Shown one piece after another: positions 55,800 to 64,000 of a DNA stretch of 64,000 bases (its first letter is position 1; each line of letters opens with the position of its first letter). The notes below the pieces were generated by a model, which saw nothing but the letters and a program-made list of their open reading frames with translations, did not search any database and had not been told where the DNA came from. This DNA comes from Ciona savignyi. Taxonomy: Eukaryota; Chordata; Ascidiacea; Phlebobranchia; Cionidae. The stretch covers positions 5,298,799 through 5,362,798 of the forward strand of contig CH003412.1 in assembly GCA_000149265.1 (NCBI GenBank), in the 5' to 3' direction. The translations under genes and the position numbers were made by a program.

Positions 55800-56324
55800 C
55801 TATCTTACCCGTAGCCGCTATGGTTGTATTAAATTAATTAATTTTCTTATAATTTTCTAATTTTCATCTCAATATTAAAAGTTTTGACATTTAAAAGACA
55901 CAAGATCACAATTAGTTCTTTACATTGCCATTTCAACGTTTGTTCGTTTGAAAGGTAAGATACACAAAGGCAGTTTGTTCATCCTCTAAGGCTTGAACGT
56001 ATAATTACAAATACGTTTAAGGAACTTAACCTGATCAAAAAACCTGAAGATTTTAAGAAACAATTCACCATACAACGGGAGCAACGCTCTTAATTCGGAT
56101 TCTTGCTGAGTCTTAGATGACTCACAGGGTCACGTAATTTCTCAGTAACACTCAAGAACGAAAGAAGATTGCTAGTATTTAGAGATGTCTTTGGCTTAGC
56201 AGATCACCATTTAAGCAAATCTTCGAGATATTTTAATTCGTTCGCGAGTTAGTTTTTGTGAGATTAATAATACTTAAAGAGCTTTTTAATTTAGAATACC
56301 GCAATCTAAGAAGCAATCTTCAAG
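55800..56324 (+). promoter_or_regulatory. Promoter and 5' UTR region, peptide gene A
   Basis: Closely conserved with 59275-59799 in copy B. A noncoding exon apparently ends AATCTTCAAG/gtaagt at 56324. The transcription start is not resolved and no clear TATA box is placed. Confidence 0.55.
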
Positions 56325-56384
56325 GTAAGTTTCAAATGCTTGTAAGGCAGTTTGTCGTGTGATAAAAAAATACTTGATTTTCAG

Positions 56385-57499
56385 ATGGACAAGATATTCT
56401 TCCTACTATTCGCGCTCGTGGCTTTTCAGCTGGCAGAAGAAACTAGCGGTGCAGACTGGAGCTGGAGACGTCGGAGGACCAATCGCCGAAGACTTTGGGC
56501 GGAGCATGTCGGTCTACATGACGAGTTAAAAGAAATACCGGGTAAAAACAATTAGAAAATACCGACTAAAATAAAACATCAGACATTATCAAATAAACGT
56601 AGCTATTTTTTTTAAATTAGGGAAGTTTTTTTTTAGAAAAAAAAATGCATTTTAAAACAACTACTTTCACTCTTTTTCGTAACTCTTTGCGTAGGCCTAC
56701 CATTTATACTGACTCTTCTAGCCTTTGCTTGTCAAACTCCATTTACATAATTAGACATAATCGAAAAAACATTTTAGACATCGATAAAACGATATTATGC
56801 ATTTCAGACGATGATGTTGAAGATCAAGATTATAAAGTGGTAAGCCCTGAGTGTAGTTGATAATCATCTAACTGGAGTGAAATTTGTTTGGTTCTTCGTG
56901 ACCAAACCGTTTAGCAAGACGATCTTACTGGATTGATACGATGTATTGTACTGCGGCAAGTCACTTGCATAGAACGTGGCCGCTTCTATATAGGGGCAAC
57001 TTAGATATACATGTTTTTATTCGTCTGACAAAATGTGACTTATGCCGTCGAGATTGTAACTTAAAAGACAATACCGCATACAAAATACTGTTTAAGTACT
57101 GAGTGCAAGGCACTTAACGAAAATTATCAGAACCCAGCGGATTAATGGGTTCTTCTTAATTAAAGTAACTTTTGAATTATACACAACATACTTCAATAGC
57201 GCCGGTAAACCAAAGATGGGCGTTAAGTGATCTGATGATTGCCGGTGTGTTAACCCCATTGGTTTCCCATTCATAAACACATAATTATCCTATTCTATCC
57301 TATCCTATCCTAATAATGGGTATATTTTAACTTATGTTATTTAACAGCATTTTTGTGATTTTTAACTACATAATAAAGTTTAACTTAATAAATTTATGTT
57401 ACGTGGTTTCACGAAACTAAAAATTAACTAAAATACTATTTTGTACGTGCATACCTTATATAAAAATCCGTATTTCATTTATTTCAGAGCGTCGATTAA
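56385..57499 (+). CDS. Small secreted Arg/Trp-rich peptide, copy A
   Basis: Coding exons 56385-56541, 56808-56839 and 57488-57499 join in phase to 66 residues. The ATG directly follows an acceptor (TTGATTTTCAG), so a 5' UTR exon precedes it. Residues 1-23 are a signal peptide (MDKIFFLLFALVAFQL...GA). Next is a strongly basic stretch DWSWRRRRTNRRRLW, a short segment AEHVGLHDELKEIP likely to be helical, then an acidic tail DDDVEDQDYKVSVD. AATAAA at 57527. A basic half plus an acidic half that could neutralise it is the layout of many antimicrobial-peptide precursors, including those reported from Ciona haemocytes; identity with any named one is not claimed. There are no cysteines. A hormone or matrix peptide is possible. 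Confidence 0.8.
57102..57318 (+). repeat. SINE-1 fragment in intron of peptide gene A
   Basis: Headless, with a (CCTAT)n tail; counterpart at 60556-60758. Confidence 0.8.
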
Positions 57500-57884
57500 T
57501 CGCACACACCAGAGAATTTTAACAAAAATAAAAAGGAAACACAATCAGTATTGGTTGTTTTGATTTTCAGCTTTTTTTCATTTAAATTGAGTGTTTTTGC
57601 AATACGTATTGATTTTATGGTTTTAAAAGAGATTTCAGATAACCAATTGGATTTTTCCTTATCGTGTGGCCTGGTAAGATTCAGACAGATTGTTATGTCG
57701 CCCTTTAAAATGGGCGTGATTGCATTAAAGTGGCGCAACAGCTAGAGTGGCGCGAAACAGAGTGTGTTCGACAGAATATCTTGTCTGTAACGGTATAGAA
57801 CAAGTTCGACTTTTTTTATCAGGCTAATGTTGAAGCAGGCAGCAGTTTGTTGGAAAATGAGTCTAGGTGTCGCAATAAAGATAC

Positions 57885-58170
57885 GATAGGATAGGATATT
57901 CATGTTTATCGCCGTGAATGGGAAAACCAAAGGGGTTATAACACGGGAAATCATCAGATTACCTTGCGCCCACCGTCGGATTACCGGAGCGATTGCAGTG
58001 TGTTAAGTATGATTTACACGTTCCTTCAATTTAGTAGAACCCATTAAGCTGAGTTCAGTTATAGTCTGTAACTTGCTTTGCCAAAGGACACGATAGACTA
58101 GCTAGCGACCAGTTTTGAACCTGTAACCATTTAAAGGGACGCATTAACCTTTAGACTAACCTGTCGAACA
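57885..58170 (-). repeat. SINE-1 closing copy A
   Basis: Full-length but diverged copy downstream of peptide gene A; counterpart at 61349-61643. Confidence 0.85.
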
Positions 58171-58540
58171 ATAAGCACAGAATAATAATCAAACAAAAAC
58201 AGTATTCGAGACTACGCAGTGTTGACCGCCGACGACGTTGGGCTTTTTAGGTCTGTTTAGACGACGAGTTACCAGCTAACGGCAATTACCATGAATATAA
58301 ATCAGCTAGACGCTTAAAACCATTACAAATCGATAGTGAATATTTATGCGAACAGAACAGATTTAAATACACCATTCCCACCATTAACCATTTTAGGGAA
58401 ACATTATTTTCTAAAAAAAGTATTTAATGTTATTTAAATAGAAACAAAAAGATTTCCGAAGATGTTTTATGATAAAACCATTAACAACTAGAGAGTCTCA
58501 ACTACGTGTTTAACCCCACGGTTTGTGAAACAAACTGTAC

Positions 58541-58725
58541 TTAATTGTTCTTTCGCTTAAGTTTATCGGCCTTCCGTTATATATATTTTAATTATATCCT
58601 TTTTTAACTGACGTGTTTTAACGATTGTTTGTTTTGTTGTCTTATCCTAATCCTGTGTCGTGATTTGATTCGTTTACTATTTTTTTAATACTGGGGCAAA
58701 AAATATATAAACTAAACTAAAACAT
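58541..58725 (+). repeat. Retroposon end, copy B
   Basis: Counterpart of 54723-54935 with a short TA run. Confidence 0.7.
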
Positions 58726-58729
58726 AAAT

Positions 58730-59262
58730 AAGCACGCTGCAATATAGCTCCAATATTGCGACGGTGGGCGGGAGGTGATCTGATGATTGCCCGAATGATA
58801 ACACTCCTTGCGTTTTCTCATTCACGGGGCAAAACATAAATATCCTATCCTAATCAGTGGTACATAAATTACTTGTTAGCTTCAACTTCTGGCATTAGTT
58901 ACATTACCACAATACACAAACGTAAAAGAACAAAATGATTAATAATTGTATTTAAATATCTAAAAATAGCGTTGCCTTCTTTAAGGCCAAACTGCACACA
59001 CAAGCGGTATTTGGAGAAGAAACGTCCCAATCGCCATATTCCCTTTGGGCCCTTCGAGTAACCGTCAGGTTGTCTTGGCTCTTTCAGTTGAACGTGTTAC
59101 GTTTCTTAAATTTAGTAGAATCCGTTAATCCGTTGGGTTCAGACAATATCTGTTGGGTGTCTTGCCCAAGGACACAACCGACTATCTAGTGACCAGTATT
59201 GCACCTGCAACCCTTCGTTTGAAAGGCAACACCCTAACCCACCAAGCTAAATCAGTCGAATA
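58730..59262. repeat. SINE-1 fragments, copy B
   Basis: 58730-58852 plus (3' half) and 59046-59262 minus (head and body), matching those in copy A. Confidence 0.75.
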
Positions 59263-59858
59263 AACATTTAATACTTTAACTATCTTAACCGTGGCCGCTA
59301 TGCTGGTTGTATTAAATTAATTAATTTTCTTATATTTTTCTAATTTTCATCTCAATATTAAAGGTTTTAACATTTAAAAGACACAAGATCACAATTAGTT
59401 CTTTACATTTCCATTTTAACGTTCATTCGTTTGGAAGATAAGATACACAAAGGCAGTTTCTTCATCCTCCAAGCCGATTACAAATACGTTCAAGGAACTT
59501 AACCTGATCGAAAATCCTGGAGATTTTAAGAAACAATTCACCATACAACGGGAGCAACGCTCTTAATTCGGATTCTTGCTGAGTCTAAGATGACTCATAG
59601 GGTCACGTAATTTCTCAGTAACACTCAAGAACAGAAGAAGTTTGTTAGTATTTAGAGATGTCTTTGGCTTAGCAATTCACCATTCAAGCAAATCTTCAAA
59701 GAAATTTTCAATCGTTCGCGAGTTAGTTTTTGTGAGATTAATAATACTTAAAGAGCTTTTTAATTTAGAATACCGCAATCTAAGAAGCAATCTTTCAAGG
59801 TAAGTTTCAAATGTTTGTAAGGCAATTTGCCGTGTGATAAAAAATACTTTATTTTTAG

Positions 59859-60943
59859 ATGGACAAGATATTCTTCCTACTATTCGCGCTCGTGGCTTTT
59901 CAGCTGTCAGAAGAAATTAGCGGTGCAGACTGGAGCTGGAGACGTCGAAGGATTGATCGCCGAAGACGTTTGGCGCAGCATCTCGGTCTACATGACGAGT
60001 TAAAAGAAATACCGGGTAAAGAGTGCTGAAAAAGTGTCCAAGTAGCAACGTGATCCCGTCTGCAGAGTTTATAAAACTACCGACTAAAATAAAACATCAG
60101 AAATTAATCAAATAGACGTAGCTATTTTTTAATTATGGAATTTTTTTTTAGGAAAAAATGCATTTTAAAAGAACTATTTTTACTCTGTTTTTTTGTAACT
60201 CTTTGCGTACCATTTATACTAACTGTTCTAGCCTTGCTTGTCAAACTCCATTTACATGATTGGACATAATCGAAAAAAATATTTTAGACATCGATAAAAC
60301 GATATTATGCATTTCAGACAAGGATGTTGAAGATCAAGATTATAAAGTGGTAAGCCCTGAGTGTAGTTGATAATCATTTATCTGGAGTAAAATTCGTTTG
60401 GTTCGTCATTGTACTGGGACAGTCACTTGCATAGAACGTGGCCGCTTCTACATAGGGGCAACTTAGATATACATGTGTTGATGCGTCTGACAAAATATGA
60501 TTTGGGCCGTCGAGATTGTATCTTAAAAAACAATACCGCATACAAGAGGACTGAATGCAAGGCACTTACCGGAAATTGCGTAAACCCAGCGGATTAATGG
60601 GCTCTACTAAATTGAAGGAACTTTTGAATCATACACAACATAGCTCCGGTAACCCAAAGATGGGTGCGAGGTAATCTGACGATTGCCCTTGTGTTAACCC
60701 CCTTGGTTTTTCCATTCAAAAGGATAAACATGAATATCCTATACTATCCTATCCCAATAATGGGTCTATTCTAACTAATGTTATTTTACAGTATTTTTGT
60801 GGTTTTTAACTTTATAATAAAGTTTTACTTTTTAAATTTCTGTTGCGTGTTTTCACTAAACTAATAATTAACTAAAATACTATTTTGTACGTGTATAACT
60901 TATATAAAAAATATAATTTTATTTATTTCAGAGCGTCGATTAA
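59859..60943 (+). CDS. Small secreted Arg/Trp-rich peptide, copy B
   Basis: Same three-coding-exon structure as copy A (59859-60015, 60318-60349, 60932-60943), 66 residues, with a 5' UTR exon ending at 59799. The signal peptide is nearly identical (...LSEEISGA). The basic region reads DWSWRRRRIDRRRRLAQHLG and the acidic tail DKDVEDQDYKVSVD. Changes from copy A fall mainly in the basic core (T-N to I-D, an added Arg, loss of the second-half Trp), while signal peptide, LHDELKEIP and acidic tail are almost unchanged. Frame, donors, acceptors and AATAAA (60971) are intact, so both copies look functional. The role is inferred, as for copy A. Confidence 0.8.
60556..60758 (+). repeat. SINE-1 fragment in intron of peptide gene B
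   Basis: Counterpart of 57102-57318. Confidence 0.8.
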
Positions 60944-61348
60944 TCGCACACACGAGAGAATATTAACAAAAATAAAAGGAAACACGATCAGTATTGGTTG
61001 TTTTGATTTCAGCTAGTTTCTTGCATTTAAATTAAGTGTTCTTGCAGTACGCATTAAATGATTGTTGGTTTTAAAAGAGTTTTCAGATAACCAACTGGAT
61101 TTTTTCTTATCGTGGGGCGTGGTGATTTTCGGCTATCAGACAGATTGCTACGTCCCCCTTCAAAACGGGCGTGATTGGGTCAAAGTGACGTAACAGCTAT
61201 AAGAGTGGCGCGAAACAGAGTGTGTTCGACAGAATATCTCGTCTCTAACTGTATAGGACAAGTTCATTTTGACTTTTTTTATCAGGCTAATGTTGAAGCA
61301 GGCAGCAGTTTGCTGGAAAATGAGTCTATGCGTCGCAATAAAGATATG

Positions 61349-61643
61349 ATAGGATAGGATATTCATGTTTATCGCCGTGAATGCGAAAACCAAGGGGTTA
61401 TCACACGAACAATCGTCAGATTACTTCGCGCCCACTGTCGGGTTAACGGAGCTATTGCAGTGTGTATTAAGTATGATTCACACGTTCCTTCAATTTAGTA
61501 GAACCCATTAAGGCGCTGGGTTCAGTTAATGTCTGTAACGTGCTTTGCCCAAGGACACAACCGACTAGCTAGCGACAAGTTTCGCACCTACAACCTTTAA
61601 ATTGAAAGGCGACACACTTAACCGTTAGACCAACCGGCCGAAG
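61349..61643 (-). repeat. SINE-1 closing copy B
   Basis: Full length, tail GATAGGATAGGATATTC; counterpart of 57885-58170. Confidence 0.85.
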
Positions 61644-61664
61644 CTAACGCATGAATATTTTTTT

Positions 61665-62110
61665 TCTGCGTTACGCTCGTGACAGGCATGCCATGCCGCC
61701 AGATTATTGGCATGAAGAAAATATCCAATCTGGTTAAAACGTGCGGGAATCCTACAGACATGCTCTTATTTTGCAACGACCTTTAATTTTACAAAAACTC
61801 AGAGGGGAATTCCCGCTATCGTAAAAATTGTGAAAAAGCTTATTTTTGAGCATTTGTGGCGCTATTGCCGATACTCTCAAAATAAATAAAAAATTTAAGT
61901 ATAAACAAAAAAGATGCGCTAAACCAAACCTATCTTTCCTTGTTTTCTGGGAAATCCCCATTTATTAAATTTCACTGAAACCAGCAATTAGTCGAATCAA
62001 CATAAAATCCTGTGTAAGTTAAAATGGGTTATATCTACAGTGGCAAATTCTGGGTAAATTGCTCCAGGAAAATTTCCTACAGACCCAAGAATATTAGCAC
62101 ATCCACCATT
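61665..62110. repeat. Dispersed repeat flanking the duplication (right)
   Basis: GTGACAGGCATGCCATGCCG resembles 1930-1950, and the GGGAAATCCCC, ATCTACAGTGG and ACAGACCCAAGAATATTAG blocks match 54160-54440. Confidence 0.65.
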
Positions 62111-62493
62111 TTCTGGCATTTAAGGCACTTTATTGTGGTAGAATTATTAAATAACAATAAAAAACATTAAGTTAAATATCTAAAAGCCCGCAGTAATATA
62201 AAAAAACAATTCCTTCGTTTCTATTGTCGTTTTTTGGTATACCAACGTGAATACTTTATTCGGAAAACATGGATATTACGTTTGAATTGTTTACTCGGGA
62301 ATCCTGAAGTTTCTGCTTGCAGATTTATTAAGACAATATGGGAACTTTAATGGGCGACAGAGGGCAGTTTGTTTTATATTTACTTTGGTTTACGGTTAAA
62401 TGATTTTGTCAAAAATCCCCAAAACCAAGAAGAGGCTTCAGCAAGTTTAGTTTATTTTACTTCATCGGATTCTAATTATTTAACTCAAGTGTA
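62111..62493. other. Upstream region of NSRP1
   Basis: No other gene seen. AACTCAAG ends 5 bp before the ATG and could be an acceptor for a 5' UTR exon or trans-spliced leader. Confidence 0.4.
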
Positions 62494-63111
62494 ATGTCTT
62501 CAAAACAGTAAGTTTTTGTTCGCTTACTGATGTTAACAATGGTGTTTGAATTAAATGATGAAAAACGAACTATTATTACAGTAGTAAACTTGGTGCCAAC
62601 CTGTATTAGTGACTATTTGACTAATAGACTAATAATTAGTCTCTTGTGCCAAAGTACAAAGTATCTTTTCGTAGTGAGCTATGCACATTAAATTTATTAA
62701 AGGCACTTTGTGGGTAACTTAGTCTAGGAGTAAAAAATTTCCTACCTGATTAAACCAGTTACAGATAATAGACTTGGTTAGTGGGATAGGCAATCAAAAC
62801 TTAATATTAAACTAAACGTGGGCTTAATATGACCTGCAGGCCTTAATTTTTCCACCTCTCACTTTAAGCCAGTTCGTTAATGGGTTAAACAAAAACTCCA
62901 CCAATGTCTCTCTTATGCACAACATATTGTAACAGAATTATTAATCCTTAGATATGGCCTTACCATCCCCAAGAAAAAACCGACGTTACAGAAAACATTG
63001 AAACCACGACTTGCAGTATTCGGAGATGACTCGGGGGATGAGCTTGATGGTCATAAAGATGTCAACGCTCAAATCCACAAAGAAGCCATGAAGAAAATCG
63101 TAAAGAAACAG
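62494..63111 (+). CDS. NSRP1: NSRP1 homologue (nuclear speckle splicing regulator), 5' part
   Basis: Exon 1 (62494-62507) encodes MSSK plus two bases. Exon 2 (62952-63111) continues in phase as QYGLTIPKKKPTLQKTLKPR, then LAVFGDDSGDE and NAQIHKEAMKKIVKKQ, ending at a donor (CAG/gtaaaa). This matches the N-terminus of NSRP1/CCDC55: Q-Y-G-L-x-x-P-K-K, a V-F-G-x-D-S-x-D-E box and the start of the coiled-coil helix. The family binds RNA in nuclear speckles and influences alternative splicing. The next exon (usually K-L-E-I-Q-K-A-L) is not in the remaining 0.9 kb, so the gene continues beyond the window. Confidence 0.85.
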
Positions 63112-63197
63112 GTAAAAACCATTATATTTTCATGTCTAAAATTTTACAGCTAAGCAGTGTACTTTACCACACTTGCACACTTCATCAATGATACACA

Positions 63198-63640
63198 GTG
63201 AAACCCCGCTTACCAGACCACCTACGGGACTGTCTTCAAGTGGTCGTATAGTGGGGTGGTCGTGTTAGCGAATTTTGCTTTGAAGCAAGTTGTCGTCATA
63301 TGCAGCCAAAGCATCTACCTTTTCACTAAATGCCATTTTTATCAGACATTGCAGAATGAATTTAAACAACTGTTAGTACTAAAGTTTATCCTATAACTTA
63401 TAAGATTCAGTTCTGTTTGCCACAATTTTCTTCCTTGTGTGTGTACGGCTGTACGCGCTGGTTTAATCGTACTGTTTTGATCACAAAAGAAATGTAACCT
63501 TATTATTTTGGTGACAACTTAGGCGAATTATTGAGCATGTGTGGTCGCTTTAGCGGAGTTAAATTTAAAATATTTGTCCAAAATATGGCGGTCTTGGTCT
63601 GGAAACCGGGGTGGTAGTTCTAATTGGAGCAGTTTTTTTT
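63198..63640. mobile_element. DNA-transposon-like sequence (pogo type?)
   Basis: CACAGTGAAACCCCGCTTAC at 63198, with repeated GTGGTCG, GGGGTGGTCG and GGTCTGGAAACCGGGGTGG motifs to ~63615. The CAGTGAAACCCC start resembles pogo/Tigger ends, but matching termini and a target duplication were not established. In NSRP1 intron 2. Confidence 0.35.
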
Positions 63641-63837
63641 CAAATGGGTCCTGGATTTCATATCTCCTTGCAAACTCCATTGTTAACTATTCCTTTAAGG
63701 TCTCAATCATACAAATTACAATAGGTCTAGTAGCATGACAGTGGATCGAGTAATCTATTTTTTACCCTAATGAGAAGGTTTTATTACTTATTCACGAGTT
63801 AAAGTGATAATTTTCTGAATAAAGTGTTTTTTCCATT

Positions 63838-63870
63838 TAAAGGGATAAACATGATTATCCTATATTAATT
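63838..63870 (+). repeat. SINE-1 tail scrap
   Basis: AAGGGATAAACATGATTATC then CTATATT. Confidence 0.5.
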
Positions 63871-64000
63871 CTCTGAAGCTTAAACAGCCTCTTTTAGTCT
63901 ACCATTATAAGTTATTTTTATCTTTCTTCAGCACAACAGCAACATCCAGTTAGAGTACAATTTTAAATTTATGAGATTTTTATCATCTCTCCTTTCTATC

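Larger units (their letters stand above)
54460..58170. repeat. Tandem segmental duplication, copy A (~3.7 kb)
   Basis: Collinear with 58270-61645 from GAATATAAATCAGCTAGACG to the SINE at 57885. The main differences are an extra SINE at 55512-55799 and a long (AT)n at 54763-54799 that is short in copy B. It contains one complete peptide gene. Confidence 0.92.
58270..61645. repeat. Tandem segmental duplication, copy B (~3.4 kb)
   Basis: Directly follows copy A in the same orientation; same order of retroposon end, SINE pieces, peptide gene and closing SINE. It lacks the 55512 SINE. Confidence 0.92.

Noticed and set aside
63930-64000. Third NSRP1 exon after TTTCTTCAG at ~63930
   Set aside because: The sequence after this acceptor does not continue the conserved NSRP1 helix and soon turns into AT-rich sequence.

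Overview
The window looks like nuclear DNA of an ascidian, most probably Ciona. It is AT-rich, genes are compact with mostly short GT-AG introns, and it is full of a tRNA-derived SINE with a (CCTAT)n tail of the Ciona type. The encoded proteins are chordate-like: a TM protein with discoidin and CUB domains, a mosaic type II transmembrane serine protease, mitochondrial ATP synthase beta and an NSRP1 homologue. Species assignment is inference; gene models were assembled by eye from splice sites, reading phase and domain motifs.

Layout. 1-13 kb: repeat-rich. It holds a ~335 bp tandem array, a decayed mariner copy, a decayed Ty3/gypsy-like LTR element, a CAP-superfamily gene (minus), an intact-looking hAT MITE with 8-bp target duplication, a pogo-like MITE, and a three-level nest (hAT in hAT in piggyBac-like MITE). 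15.4-23.5 kb (minus): 17-exon gene for a signal peptide, one F5/8C (discoidin) domain, three CUB domains, Thr-rich stalk, TM helix and acidic tail. 24.8-30.2 kb (plus): seven-exon gene for a secreted endonuclease/exonuclease/phosphatase-fold protein, head-to-head with the previous gene. 31.5-40.0 kb (minus): eleven-exon serine protease with SRCR, Sushi, trefoil and EGF modules. 43.5-47.2 kb (plus): ATP5F1B, 11 coding exons, 520 aa. 47.9-50.5 kb (minus): five-finger C2H2 protein. 50.5-54.4 kb: piggyBac-like MITE, a SINE interrupted by an assembly gap, and LINE remnants. 54.5-61.6 kb: tandem duplication of ~3.4-3.7 kb, each unit carrying one complete three-coding-exon gene for a 66-residue secreted peptide with an Arg/Trp-rich half and an acidic tail. 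62.5 kb to the end: first two coding exons of NSRP1, which runs off the window.

The genes are unrelated neighbours in head-to-head or tail-to-tail pairs, not an operon. The best candidate for something undescribed is the duplicated peptide pair: splice sites and frame are conserved in both copies, and one copy has a later SINE insertion whose empty site survives in the other. Other points of interest are the reversed discoidin-then-CUB order, a Gln in place of the usual active-site His in the nuclease-like protein, and an altered DELSEED motif in ATP synthase beta.
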